From: Christensenella sp. UBA4675
Lineage (GTDB): Bacteria; Bacillota; Clostridia; Christensenellales; Borkfalkiaceae
Direction: 5' to 3'
Assembly (NCBI GenBank): GCA_002405165.1
Contig: DHLF01000005.1
Coordinates: 123,393-187,392, forward strand
Length of the DNA stretch: 64,000 bases
This document shows positions 40,140 to 48,392 of this stretch, piece by piece; the stretch's first letter is position 1, and each line of letters starts with the position of its first letter. The translations under genes were made by a program, and so were the position numbers. The notes beneath the pieces were generated by a model, which saw only the letters and a list, made by a program, of their open reading frames with translations, was not told the origin of the DNA and searched no databases.

Positions 40140-42767
40140 CTACGTTTCGTATTCTTTTAAAGTAACTAACAACTTCTCCTTTTGTTCAACGTATTTTTCC
40201 AGCTTTTGTTTTTCGGCGTCGATTAAAGTTTTGGGAGCTTTTTCAACAAACCCCTTATTGTTAAGTTTTCCTTGCGCCCTTTTAATTTCGCTTTCGGTTT
40301 TTTCAATTTCGCCCTTTATTCTTTCAATTTCTTTTGCGAAATCTACTAATTCGCCTAGCGGAATGAAAATTTGCGTGCCCGAAATAATATCTGCTTGACA
40401 TTTTTCTTTAATTTCTTCTTTTCCGTTTACGAAAATAATATTTTCAACGCCTGCAAGCTTGCAAATATTTTCTTTGCAAGAATTTATTATTTTTTTGCTT
40501 TCCGTTATAACGAATAAATCGACTTTTTTGCTAGGAGCACAACCAAGCGTGTTTTTAGCGTTTCTTACGCTCTTGATTATTCCCATAACAAGTTCCATAT
40601 CGCCCGCCACCTTTTTGAATACTTGTTTAGAGTTATAACGGGGATAATCGCTTGTAATAAGTCTTCCGCGGGCGCCCGGAAGCGAAGAGTAAATCTCTTC
40701 CGTAACGAAAGGTATAAACGGATGAAGAAGTTTTAACGTTTCGCCTAAAACGTAAACCAAAACGCTAACTGTTTTAGCTTTCTCGGCTTCGTCGCCAGAA
40801 TAAAGCGAACTCTTACAAAGTTCTATATACCAGTCGCAGAAATCGTCCCATACGAAATTTTGTAATTCGCCCGTAGCGTTACCTAATTCGTATTTGTCCA
40901 TATTTTGCGTTACGGTTCTAATAGTCATATTGAGTTTGGATAATATCCATTTATCCGCTAGACTTAGCTCGCATTCCGAAATAGGAATAATTTCAACGTT
41001 TTCGGCGTTCATCAATACGAAACGAGAAGCATTCCAAATTTTATTGATAAAGTTTCTGCAACCGTCTAGTTTTTCTTTTAAAAATCTAGTGTCGTTACCC
41101 GCGCTAATACCGTTTATAAGCGAAAATCTTAACGGGTCGGCGCCGTATTCGTCAATAATTTCCAACGGGTCTATTCCGTTACCTAAGGACTTGCTCATTT
41201 TTCTTCCTTGACTGTCCCTGACTATTCCGTGAATAAGAACTTCTTTAAACGGAACTTTTTTCATATGTTCAATTCCGCTGAAAATCATTCTTGCAACCCA
41301 GAAGAAAATAATATCGTATCCCGTAACTAACAAGTTAGTAGGATAAAAATATTTTAAGTCTTCGGTTTTGTCGGGGAAACCGAGCGTGGAGAAAGGCCAT
41401 AACGCCGAAGAAAACCAAGTATCCAAAACGTCTTCGTCCTGCGTGATGTTTTTACCGTTGCATTTAGGACAAGTGTGTACGTCCGTTTTAGAAACGATAA
41501 CTTCTCCGCAATCGTGGCAATAATACGCGGGAATCCTGTGTCCCCACCAAAGCTGACGAGAAATACACCAGTCTTTAATGTTTTCCATCCAGTTATAGTA
41601 GATTTTTGTAAATCTTTCGGGGATAAAAGTAACTTTTTTATCTTCTACCGCTTTAATTGCAGGGTCGGCAAGCGTTTTCATTTTAACAAACCATTGTTTG
41701 GAAATAATGGGTTCTACACTCGTATGGCAACGATAACAATGCCCTACGTTATGGGCGTGCGGTTCGATTTTAACCAAATTACCTAGTTTTTCAAGTTCTT
41801 CTACCGTTTGTTTTCTCGCTTCGAAACGGTCTAAACCCTCAAACTTGCCTGCGTAAGAATTCATAGTTCCGTCGTCGTTCATAACCCTTATAACTTCGAG
41901 ATTATGTCTTAATCCTACGTTAAAGTCGTTGGGGTCGTGCGCGGGAGTGATTTTTACCGCGCCCGTACCGAATTCGGTTTCTACGTATTCGTCGTAAATT
42001 AAAGGAATTTCTTTGTTGACGATAGGAAGAATAAGCTTTTTACCTTCTAGTCCCTTATATCTCGGGTCGTTAGGATTTACCGCTACCGCAGTGTCGCCGA
42101 ACATAGTTTCGGGACGAGTGGTAGCTACGGTAACGCTACCGCTACCGTCGGCAAAATCGTATCTGATATGCCATAAGAAAGAGTTTTCTTCCGCGTACTC
42201 TACTTCCGCGTCCGAAAGCGCGGTTCCGCATACGGGACAGAAATTTATAATTCTGCTTCCCCTATAAATCAATCCTTTGTTGTAAAGGTTTACGAAAACT
42301 TCTTTTACCGCCTTGTTACACTTATCGTCCATAGTGAAAGAAAGTCTGTTCCAATCGCAAGAACAACCTAGGTGTTTTAGCTGTTCTACAATTCTTCCGC
42401 CGTATTTATCTTTCCACGCCCAAGCTCTTTTTAAAAACTCTTCTCTTCCGATATCGTGCTTGTCAATACCTTCCTTGCGGAGTTGGTCGACAATTTTAAC
42501 TTCGGTCGCGATAGAAGCGTGGTCGGTTCCGGGGAGCCATAACGCCTCGAACCCTCTCATTCTCTTATAACGAATTATAACGTCCTGTATGGTGTCGTCT
42601 AAGGCGTGCCCCATATGAAGTTGCCCCGTAATATTCGGTGGGGGAATAACTATCGTAAAAGGAACTTTATCGTAATTGACGGACGCCGAAAAACACCCGT
42701 TTTCTTCCCAATCTTTGTAAATTCTATCCTCAAATTCTTTGGGATTGTAGGTTTTTGCCATTTTCAT
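40140..42767 (-). CDS. valS: Valyl-tRNA synthetase
   Basis: An 875-residue class I synthetase of normal length. It has the nucleotide motif PPPNITGQLHMGHALDD (HMGH at 51-54), the editing domain with TTRPETMFGDTAVAVNP, WFSSALWPFSTLGFP, the KMSKS loop in GRKMSKSLGNG, and the C-terminal coiled coil (about 805-870). GGAG precedes the first ATG. The promoter at 42842-42870 is perfect consensus. I looked for a T-box leader and found none. Confidence 0.97.
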   Translation of the reverse strand: MKMAKTYNPKEFEDRIYKDWEENGCFSASVNYDKVPFTIVIPPPNITGQLHMGHALDDTIQDVIIRYKRMRGFEALWLPGTDHASIATEVKIVDQLRKEGIDKHDIGREEFLKRAWAWKDKYGGRIVEQLKHLGCSCDWNRLSFTMDDKCNKAVKEVFVNLYNKGLIYRGSRIINFCPVCGTALSDAEVEYAEENSFLWHIRYDFADGSGSVTVATTRPETMFGDTAVAVNPNDPRYKGLEGKKLILPIVNKEIPLIYDEYVETEFGTGAVKITPAHDPNDFNVGLRHNLEVIRVMNDDGTMNSYAGKFEGLDRFEARKQTVEELEKLGNLVKIEPHAHNVGHCYRCHTSVEPIISKQWFVKMKTLADPAIKAVEDKKVTFIPERFTKIYYNWMENIKDWCISRQLWWGHRIPAYYCHDCGEVIVSKTDVHTCPKCNGKNITQDEDVLDTWFSSALWPFSTLGFPDKTEDLKYFYPTNLLVTGYDIIFFWVARMIFSGIEHMKKVPFKEVLIHGIVRDSQGRKMSKSLGNGIDPLEIIDEYGADPLRFSLINGISAGNDTRFLKEKLDGCRNFINKIWNASRFVLMNAENVEIIPISECELSLADKWILSKLNMTIRTVTQNMDKYELGNATGELQNFVWDDFCDWYIELCKSSLYSGDEAEKAKTVSVLVYVLGETLKLLHPFIPFVTEEIYSSLPGARGRLITSDYPRYNSKQVFKKVAGDMELVMGIIKSVRNAKNTLGCAPSKKVDLFVITESKKIINSCKENICKLAGVENIIFVNGKEEIKEKCQADIISGTQIFIPLGELVDFAKEIERIKGEIEKTESEIKRAQGKLNNKGFVEKAPKTLIDAEKQKLEKYVEQKEKLLVTLKEYET

Positions 42768-42798
42768 AAAAAAATCTCCAAAAGGCTTTATCGTTTAG

Positions 42799-42822
42799 CG
42801 GAAAATTTTTATAAATTTTCCG
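42799..42822 (-). promoter_or_regulatory. Leader hairpin of valS
   Basis: CGGAAAATTT and AAATTTTCCG form a 10-bp stem with a 4-nt loop, between the promoter and the ribosome site. No T-tract follows on the minus strand. Confidence 0.45.
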
Positions 42823-42841
42823 TTTTGCTCGTATCTAGGTT

Positions 42842-42882
42842 ATTATATAGTAATTACCTATAATTGTCAATAAAATGACAAT
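42842..42882 (-). promoter_or_regulatory. Perfect consensus promoter of valS with overlapping inverted repeat
   Basis: On the minus strand TTGACA (42865-42870) and TATAAT (42842-42847) are 17 bp apart. ATTGTCA and TGACAAT (42863-42882) form a 7-bp inverted repeat over the -35, a possible operator. Nothing else is seen between 42883 and 43031. Confidence 0.75.
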
Positions 42883-43031
42883 CGTAAAAACGTCGTTTTT
42901 TACAAAATTCGAGCTTTTTTAAACGCTTCGACTAAGAATTTTACCGTTTTAAAACGCAATTCTTTGCCGATTATTCTACATTAAGAAGTTTTACCCCCTT
43001 AACTAAAAGCCTTTTGGAGTTTATTTAGTTT

Positions 43032-43820
43032 TTATCCGAACATTGCAAGCAACGCTTTTCTTTCTTGCTCGGTAGTTGAGTTTTTAATAAAAATATCGTC
43101 TTTTATAGCTTTTTTCGCGTCTTCTGTCGATAATTTCTTTAAATAATTGCCTAAAATTTTAACGATTTGCAAAGAATATTCTTTTGCTTTATCTTTATCC
43201 GTCAAAGAGTTCCCGTAGGAAGTGTTTGCAATTCTAGAAAGTTCGTTGTATTCGTCCGCCAAATCAAAATCGTATCTTTTATCTATTGCGTTTTTGCTTT
43301 GTTCCGCCCTTTTTTCAGCCTTATCGGTTTGGTCGTCGATTAAAGAAACGGTTGCGTCGTACTTGTCTTTTAAAACGTTTAATTTATCTTCCTTTTGTTT
43401 TTCTATATCGCCCACGACTTGCTCGGCGATAGACGAACGAGCTATATCGTTTTTAAAAGCCTTTTCGTTAGAATTGACTTTTTTTTCTTCTTGACCGCTT
43501 TCTACATCAAGTTTGTTATTTAAATAAGAAGCTTTGCCGTTTGCAAGTTTTTCTTTTGACTTATTCTTCACATCGTCTAATTTATCTTGAACGGCGTTAT
43601 ATTCGTTTTGATAATCTTCTTCTAAAATTCTTCTCGCGATTTCTTTAATATCGTCGCTTGTAAACCTTGACAAATCCGCCTTAGAACCCTTCTTGTTAAC
43701 GGTTTTATCGAAATAATCGCTTTTTGCTTTTTCTACTTCTTGTTTCATTTTATCGTAGTCCGATTGATTCGAACTTGTCAAAACAAGTTCCGCTTGTTTT
43801 TTTAATTTATCTAATCTCAT
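43032..43820 (-). CDS. Coiled-coil protein at the end of the phage head cassette, unknown
   Basis: A 262-residue protein rich in Lys, Asp and Glu, with heptad-like helices over most of its length (about 1-30, 70-190). It ends in a helical C-terminal part with TTEQERKALLAMFG. No signal or membrane segment. By position after the hub and accessory genes it could be an ejection or internal virion protein, as long helical proteins hold this place in short-tailed phages. I do not recognise a family. A ribosome site AAGGAG stands before the ATG. Confidence 0.55.
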   Translation of the reverse strand: MRLDKLKKQAELVLTSSNQSDYDKMKQEVEKAKSDYFDKTVNKKGSKADLSRFTSDDIKEIARRILEEDYQNEYNAVQDKLDDVKNKSKEKLANGKASYLNNKLDVESGQEEKKVNSNEKAFKNDIARSSIAEQVVGDIEKQKEDKLNVLKDKYDATVSLIDDQTDKAEKRAEQSKNAIDKRYDFDLADEYNELSRIANTSYGNSLTDKDKAKEYSLQIVKILGNYLKKLSTEDAKKAIKDDIFIKNSTTEQERKALLAMFG

Positions 43821-43830
43821 TTTTCTCCTT

Positions 43831-44025
43831 TTAAACGTAAAAATTACGCTTGGTTATATAAAGTTGCTTACCGTCGAAAAGCGTACGTTTTTCACCGCCG
43901 TAGCATATAACGCTTTTAGTTAAATTAGCGTCGTATTTTACGAAAACGCCGTTTTCGCTGGCAAATAAATTACCGCTATCGTCAAAATAATAATCTTGTC
44001 CTTCTTGTAAAACGTAATCTTTCAT
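43831..44025 (-). CDS. Small phage-cassette protein, unknown
   Basis: A 64-residue protein with alternating charged and aromatic residues (EGQDYYFDDSGNLFASENG), likely a small beta sheet. It lies 10 bp after the 269-residue gene and 10 bp before the coiled-coil gene. GGAG precedes its ATG. No function can be assigned. Confidence 0.5.
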   Translation of the reverse strand: MKDYVLQEGQDYYFDDSGNLFASENGVFVKYDANLTKSVICYGGEKRTLFDGKQLYITKRNFYV

Positions 44026-44034
44026 AACACTCCT

Positions 44035-44844
44035 TTATTCAAAAAGATTAAAACACAGTCTTATTTTTCCGTCGCCGTCCCTAAATACCGCTTTTGAACC
44101 TTTAATCGCGTAAATTTTACTTACGTTCTTTTTTAAACTCGTTTTCGTAAATACGCCGTTTTCATATTCGTAAGAACTTAAAACACCCTTTTTAACGACG
44201 TATAGGCGGAGTTTTTCTTGATAATCTATTTTTACGTCTTGACCTTCTATCTCTGTGGAAAGCTCAACGCAAGATAAATCCTGATAGTAAATTTTAACCT
44301 TTACTTCTTCTCCCGAAACGTAGCATATATATAGTAAATCGCCTTTGCAAATATCTCCCGAAGGACTTTCCCCCAAATTTTCTATTAAAACAAGACTTTC
44401 CCCGTCGTACTTATATAATTTTAACTCGCCGTCGCAACTAGAAAAAATAAAACTGGCGTCGGTAAAATTTACGCTTTTAATTATCATTTCGTCTAAATAT
44501 CTTACTTGACCGTAAACGGCGAAAATAAGTTTAGTACCCGCTTGACAGTTCGTAGTAACTTTTACCGTCTTTTTACCTTCGTCAAGAGAAAAATATTCGC
44601 CCAAAATTACGGGAACGGAATTTATAAAAATTTTAATTTCTTTCCCGCTTTCCGACTCCGACACGGGAGCTATTTTTACTTTCCCGCCGTTGCAAAAAAA
44701 AGAAAAATACGCATTTTTTTCACTTTGCGTTTGCTCTCCCGAAACGGTAACGTAAAAATTTAAGTAAACGGACAAATTACTATTTGCTTGTTGTTTGGAT
44801 AGTTTTTCGTTTAAATAATAAATTCGTTCTTTTAATGAGTTCAT
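44035..44844 (-). CDS. Beta-rich phage-cassette protein, unknown
   Basis: A 269-residue protein. A short N-terminal helix (LKERIYYLNEKLSKQQ) is followed by beta-rich sequence throughout, with repeated strands such as ELKLYKYDGESLVLIENL and GVLSSYEYENGVFTKTS. No signal peptide. It directly follows the hub-like gene by 8 bp, so it may be a tail accessory or adhesion component. No family recognised. Confidence 0.5.
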   Translation of the reverse strand: MNSLKERIYYLNEKLSKQQANSNLSVYLNFYVTVSGEQTQSEKNAYFSFFCNGGKVKIAPVSESESGKEIKIFINSVPVILGEYFSLDEGKKTVKVTTNCQAGTKLIFAVYGQVRYLDEMIIKSVNFTDASFIFSSCDGELKLYKYDGESLVLIENLGESPSGDICKGDLLYICYVSGEEVKVKIYYQDLSCVELSTEIEGQDVKIDYQEKLRLYVVKKGVLSSYEYENGVFTKTSLKKNVSKIYAIKGSKAVFRDGDGKIRLCFNLFE

Positions 44845-44852
44845 TTTTCTCC

Positions 44853-46256
44853 TTAGTCAAAATAGCAATAAGTTATTACGGGTTTTGCTATTAAACAATT
44901 CATCGTTTGATTTATAAACGAAAACTTAAATTCGTTACCCTTAACGCAAGTGTTAATCGCCACGGGTTTTCCGTTGCCTTTTACTTCAAATTTTCTTTTA
45001 ACGTTTTCCGTTTCTATCACTACGGTTACGCTCCCCTTTATTATCGCTTCTATTTTTTTAACGGTTTTGTTGATACACGGCAAACCGAAATCGGTTTCAG
45101 GCGTAATCCACACTTTTTTCAAAGGCGATAAATCTACCGCTCCTATTTCCGAAACGGTATAAAGTTCGGCTCTGTTTTTTATTACGAATATCGGCATAGA
45201 TAAACTTTCCCCGTTTAAAGCAAGCAAGTCCGTTATATCCGCCCCCTTAGAGCAATACGTATTACTTTCCGTTATCGAATAATTTATTATTACGTTTTCA
45301 ATTTTTCCGTCTAAAAGCATTTTGCATTTTAAATAAACTTTTCCGTTATAATAAATACCTTTTGCATCGTCGTTGTCGCACGGACTTAAAAAAGCGTCGT
45401 ACCTAGACAAAATTTTACTTACCCCCGATTGCGTAAGCTTATATAATCCTTCTTTTGCAAGAAAAATAATTCCGTCAGCGCAAGGGGTAACGGATTCGGG
45501 ATAAATTTTACCCGTAGAAGAAAACAAATGGTCTACCGAAAATTGTTTTTGGTCGTAAAAAGCGGATAATCTCGAAATTCCAAAACTTCTAAACACATAT
45601 AAATACCCCATAGAGCTTACAATTTTTTGCAACGCTCCCCTATAATCTTGAAAGTCTATATAACCGCCTTCGGTTAAAGAATACGAGAAGTTAAACGGGT
45701 TAAAATCTTCGGAAAACAAAAGTTTAGTGCCTTCTCCTTGAGTGGTAACGAACAATCTTTCGTTGTGGATACACATATCTTTTATATTAGGCGCGTCGTC
45801 TATTTTTTTAATAGTAGTTCCGTCGTAAACGTATAAACCTTCGGTTTTTCCCGAAAGCAAAAAAACGTCTTTGTCGTCGTATTTATATTTAATTCCGCAA
45901 GGTTTTTCGCTAAAAGACACGTTTAAACAAACGGGAGAAGAATTATTTAAAGAATATGAATATATTTTTTTATCCGAACAATACGCTAAAATTTCGTCTT
46001 TATATTTTCCTAACGTCGCGTCGAATTTTTTAAAAAAATACAAACCCGTAACGGCGAATAAACTAGACGGAAAACTACAAACGGCGTTATCGGTGAACTT
46101 AGCGATTTTAAGCCCCGTTCCGTCTTTTAAAGTGCCGTCCGAACAATCGAAATTGTACGATACGGACGCATACGATAAAGGTAAAAGTTTATCGCTGACT
46201 TCCCCCGTCATTCCACCGCGAAAATCGGATAAAACCTGCCTTTTTGTCTTTAACAT
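44853..46256 (-). CDS. P22 gp10-like hub / DNA-stabilisation protein
   Basis: A 467-residue protein that begins with SDFRGGMTGEVSDKLLPLSYA and NFDCSDGTLKDGTG, then repeated propeller-like blades (KDVFLLSGKTEGLYVYDG; ERLFVTTQGEGTKLLFSED; YLYVFRSFGISRLS). This start, the blades and the place after the connector resemble the packaged-DNA stabilisation or hub proteins of short-tailed P22-like phages. It would close the portal channel after packaging. The ATG overlaps the connector stop at 46256. Family assignment is by pattern only. Confidence 0.55.
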   Translation of the reverse strand: MLKTKRQVLSDFRGGMTGEVSDKLLPLSYASVSYNFDCSDGTLKDGTGLKIAKFTDNAVCSFPSSLFAVTGLYFFKKFDATLGKYKDEILAYCSDKKIYSYSLNNSSPVCLNVSFSEKPCGIKYKYDDKDVFLLSGKTEGLYVYDGTTIKKIDDAPNIKDMCIHNERLFVTTQGEGTKLLFSEDFNPFNFSYSLTEGGYIDFQDYRGALQKIVSSMGYLYVFRSFGISRLSAFYDQKQFSVDHLFSSTGKIYPESVTPCADGIIFLAKEGLYKLTQSGVSKILSRYDAFLSPCDNDDAKGIYYNGKVYLKCKMLLDGKIENVIINYSITESNTYCSKGADITDLLALNGESLSMPIFVIKNRAELYTVSEIGAVDLSPLKKVWITPETDFGLPCINKTVKKIEAIIKGSVTVVIETENVKRKFEVKGNGKPVAINTCVKGNEFKFSFINQTMNCLIAKPVITYCYFD

Positions 46257-46810
46257 TATACGAATCTCCTTTCTTTAATGTATTTTGAACTAATAGGAAT
46301 TCTCGTTTTAAGTAAAGTTTCAAACTTGTTACGCCAAAGCAAAGCTTCTTCCACGGAGCCTTCTTCAAGGTAAAATTCCGCGCAAGTTCCGTAAGTCAAA
46401 AGTTGTAAATCGGATAACTCGTCGGGAATAACGTCGTCGAACCCTATTTTATCGGGAAGATAAAAGTATTTAACCTTTATCTCCCCTTTTGATAAAACTT
46501 TAAGGGATTGCGGTAGAAGTTCGCAAAGTATTTTTTGTCCGCGATTAGTAATCGATATTATTTTTAAAATTTTATTTTCAAAATCCGACAATTTAATTGT
46601 TCCGTCGTCGGTAATAAAAGATTGTTCCTTTACGAGTCTTAATTTATCGCTCGCAAGCTCGGTAAGAACGAAGTTTAAAGCCGTTATCAAAGAATTTTTA
46701 TCCCTTTCGCTTTTTACCGTATCGTCCGTAATTTCTTCGGATAAAAAGGTAATTAAATCTTCTCTGCCGAGTATTACGGCAACGTTTTCCAATACTTCGC
46801 TAGCTTTCAT
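46256..46810 (-). CDS. Head-tail connector-like protein
   Basis: A 184-residue protein. An N-terminal helix (ASEVLENVAVILGRED) is followed by ALNFVLTELASDKLRLVKEQ and a beta part, then ELSDLQLLTYGTCAEFYLEEG, EEALLWRNKFETLL. Helical adaptor proteins of this length follow the capsid gene in many phages and bind beneath the portal. It lies between capsid and hub genes. Exact family not recognised. Confidence 0.55.
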   Translation of the reverse strand: MKASEVLENVAVILGREDLITFLSEEITDDTVKSERDKNSLITALNFVLTELASDKLRLVKEQSFITDDGTIKLSDFENKILKIISITNRGQKILCELLPQSLKVLSKGEIKVKYFYLPDKIGFDDVIPDELSDLQLLTYGTCAEFYLEEGSVEEALLWRNKFETLLKTRIPISSKYIKERRFV

Positions 46811-46841
46811 AATGCACCTCTAATTGATATATAGCCTAACT

Positions 46842-48014
46842 TTACGCTTCGGTAATGCCCGAAAGCATTGCTTGACCGCAAGGTTTTGCGCAAATTAAAT
46901 CCGCATATTTTACAAGCGTTGCGCTGTACGTAGGCTTACCCGCGTTTTGTTTTAAAATCTTTCCGTCTTCGCCTTCTAACCATTGCCAATCGCAAAGTTG
47001 ATGTAAAGTAAAGTCTTCGCTGTTTAGTAAATACATAGTTCCTTCGGGACAGAATCTATCGGATATAATCGGAATACCGTTATAGGAAATAGCCTTGTAT
47101 CCGCCTTGTAAATCCATAACGTCGATATTTCTCTTATACGTTGCCAAATGGTTTTGGAAAGCTCTTTTAACGCCCGAAGAACAAACAATCATATCTACTT
47201 TACTTCCCGCGTTTTCTTCCAAATAGTCGATAGCGGTTTGAATAACCGTTTCGCTTATTGTTCCTACGCCTGTTTTCATATAAGGAACTAACCATTTATG
47301 AGTGCTTCTGTCTAATCCGTAAAGAGTACCCGTAGAAGAAAAGATTGCTTTAAGTCCCGTAATTTCCTGACCGTAAGAACCTTGAACGGTTACGATAGAA
47401 TCTTTGGGAACTTCGGTAGAAGTTAAAGCCGTACCCGAAACGGTAATGGTTTTCGCGCTTCTGTCAACCGATAAAATTCTTCTTGCGGTAGCCGAGCTTA
47501 TTGCCGTGCCTGTGCTTGCCCTGAAATCTACTACCATACCTTCTATTAAATTTTTAACGCTGTCTACGGTGATAACTCCGTCCGTAACGGAAACTACCGA
47601 GCAGAGTTTACCCGTTCCGTCGCCGAACAACATTCTTCCGAAGTTGTAGGAAGAAGCGTTTAAAAGTCCTTCCATTTCCGCGTTAAGTAAATTTACGAAA
47701 GCTCCTACGTTGTTTTCGCTTGCTCTAACGGCTTTATCCGAAATTTCGATTTTGCCGTATAAGTTTTTAAGCGACAAAACGAATTGTTCGTAATTATTAC
47801 CCGCAGAAGAAGGTAAATCGCCGTCTTCCGTTCCCGCGCCTATACCGCCGTTAATGCCGTACTGGGCAAGTCTTCTGATTTCCTTACCCCAAACGTCTTG
47901 GGTAGATTGTTTAATTTTTGCCAAAAAGGGATTTACTCCTGTGTTTAATTGTTGCGTAACGACTCCTAAATATAAACTTTTAAGAGCTTTATCCGCGCTA
48001 CTCATTGTTACCAT
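46842..48014 (-). CDS. Phage major capsid protein (HK97-type fold)
   Basis: A 390-residue protein. The helical start (ADKALKSLYLGVVTQQLNTG) leads to VWGKEIRRLAQYGINGGIG, a beta-rich insertion around 130-210, and then AIDYLEENAGSKVDMIVCSS, ISYNGIPIISDRFCPEGTMY and DFTLHQLCDWQWLEG. The NGIPIISDRFCPEGT pattern is typical of major capsid proteins. No decoration protein gene is seen next to it. GGAG stands before the first ATG. Placed between the scaffold-like and connector genes. Confidence 0.8.
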   Translation of the reverse strand: MVTMSSADKALKSLYLGVVTQQLNTGVNPFLAKIKQSTQDVWGKEIRRLAQYGINGGIGAGTEDGDLPSSAGNNYEQFVLSLKNLYGKIEISDKAVRASENNVGAFVNLLNAEMEGLLNASSYNFGRMLFGDGTGKLCSVVSVTDGVITVDSVKNLIEGMVVDFRASTGTAISSATARRILSVDRSAKTITVSGTALTSTEVPKDSIVTVQGSYGQEITGLKAIFSSTGTLYGLDRSTHKWLVPYMKTGVGTISETVIQTAIDYLEENAGSKVDMIVCSSGVKRAFQNHLATYKRNIDVMDLQGGYKAISYNGIPIISDRFCPEGTMYLLNSEDFTLHQLCDWQWLEGEDGKILKQNAGKPTYSATLVKYADLICAKPCGQAMLSGITEA

Positions 48015-48020
48015 AATTTT

Positions 48021-48392
48021 TTAATCTCCTATTAAAAATTTTTTTGCAAGTTCTCCCGCTTCCGAAAGGGAAGTAGGTTTTTTAGGCGGAGTTCTTACCG
48101 CCTGACCTCCGCTTATCAGTTTAACCGAAGGAATAAACGTTTCCGTTTTAATTTCCGTTTCGTCTTTAATTTCTGCTTCGTCAAAATTTTCCTTTTGCGT
48201 TTTTGCGTCTTGAACTTCGGACGGACTATTCTCTAATTGAATCTCTTTACTTACGGCTTGTTCTTTTTCCGCGTTAGACTTACTAAGCTCCTTGATAATT
48301 TTACAGCGTTTAGTGAATTCTTTTTCTAAAAGCTTGTATGCCTTAACGAGTTCTTCGGTAGAAGAAAATTTATCGGGTAAATTCTCAGTCAT
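48021..48392 (-). CDS. Scaffold-like phage protein
   Basis: A 123-residue highly charged protein. Residues 10-60 are helical (TEELVKAYKLLEKEFTKRCK), the middle is acidic and disordered, and the end has KKPTSLSEAGELAKKFLIG. Location between portal and capsid, high charge and low complexity fit a scaffolding protein. There is no protease gene in the cassette, so removal would not need cleavage. It overlaps the portal stop by 8 bp. Confidence 0.6.
   Translation of the reverse strand: MTENLPDKFSSTEELVKAYKLLEKEFTKRCKIIKELSKSNAEKEQAVSKEIQLENSPSEVQDAKTQKENFDEAEIKDETEIKTETFIPSVKLISGGQAVRTPPKKPTSLSEAGELAKKFLIGD

Noticed and set aside
40055..40165. 36-codon plus-strand frame with one hydrophobic helix
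   Set aside because: No ribosome site, overlaps the valS end on the other strand, and no support beyond hydrophobicity.
42768..43031. T-box leader of valS
   Set aside because: No T-box sequence or terminator/antiterminator pair; only one hairpin.
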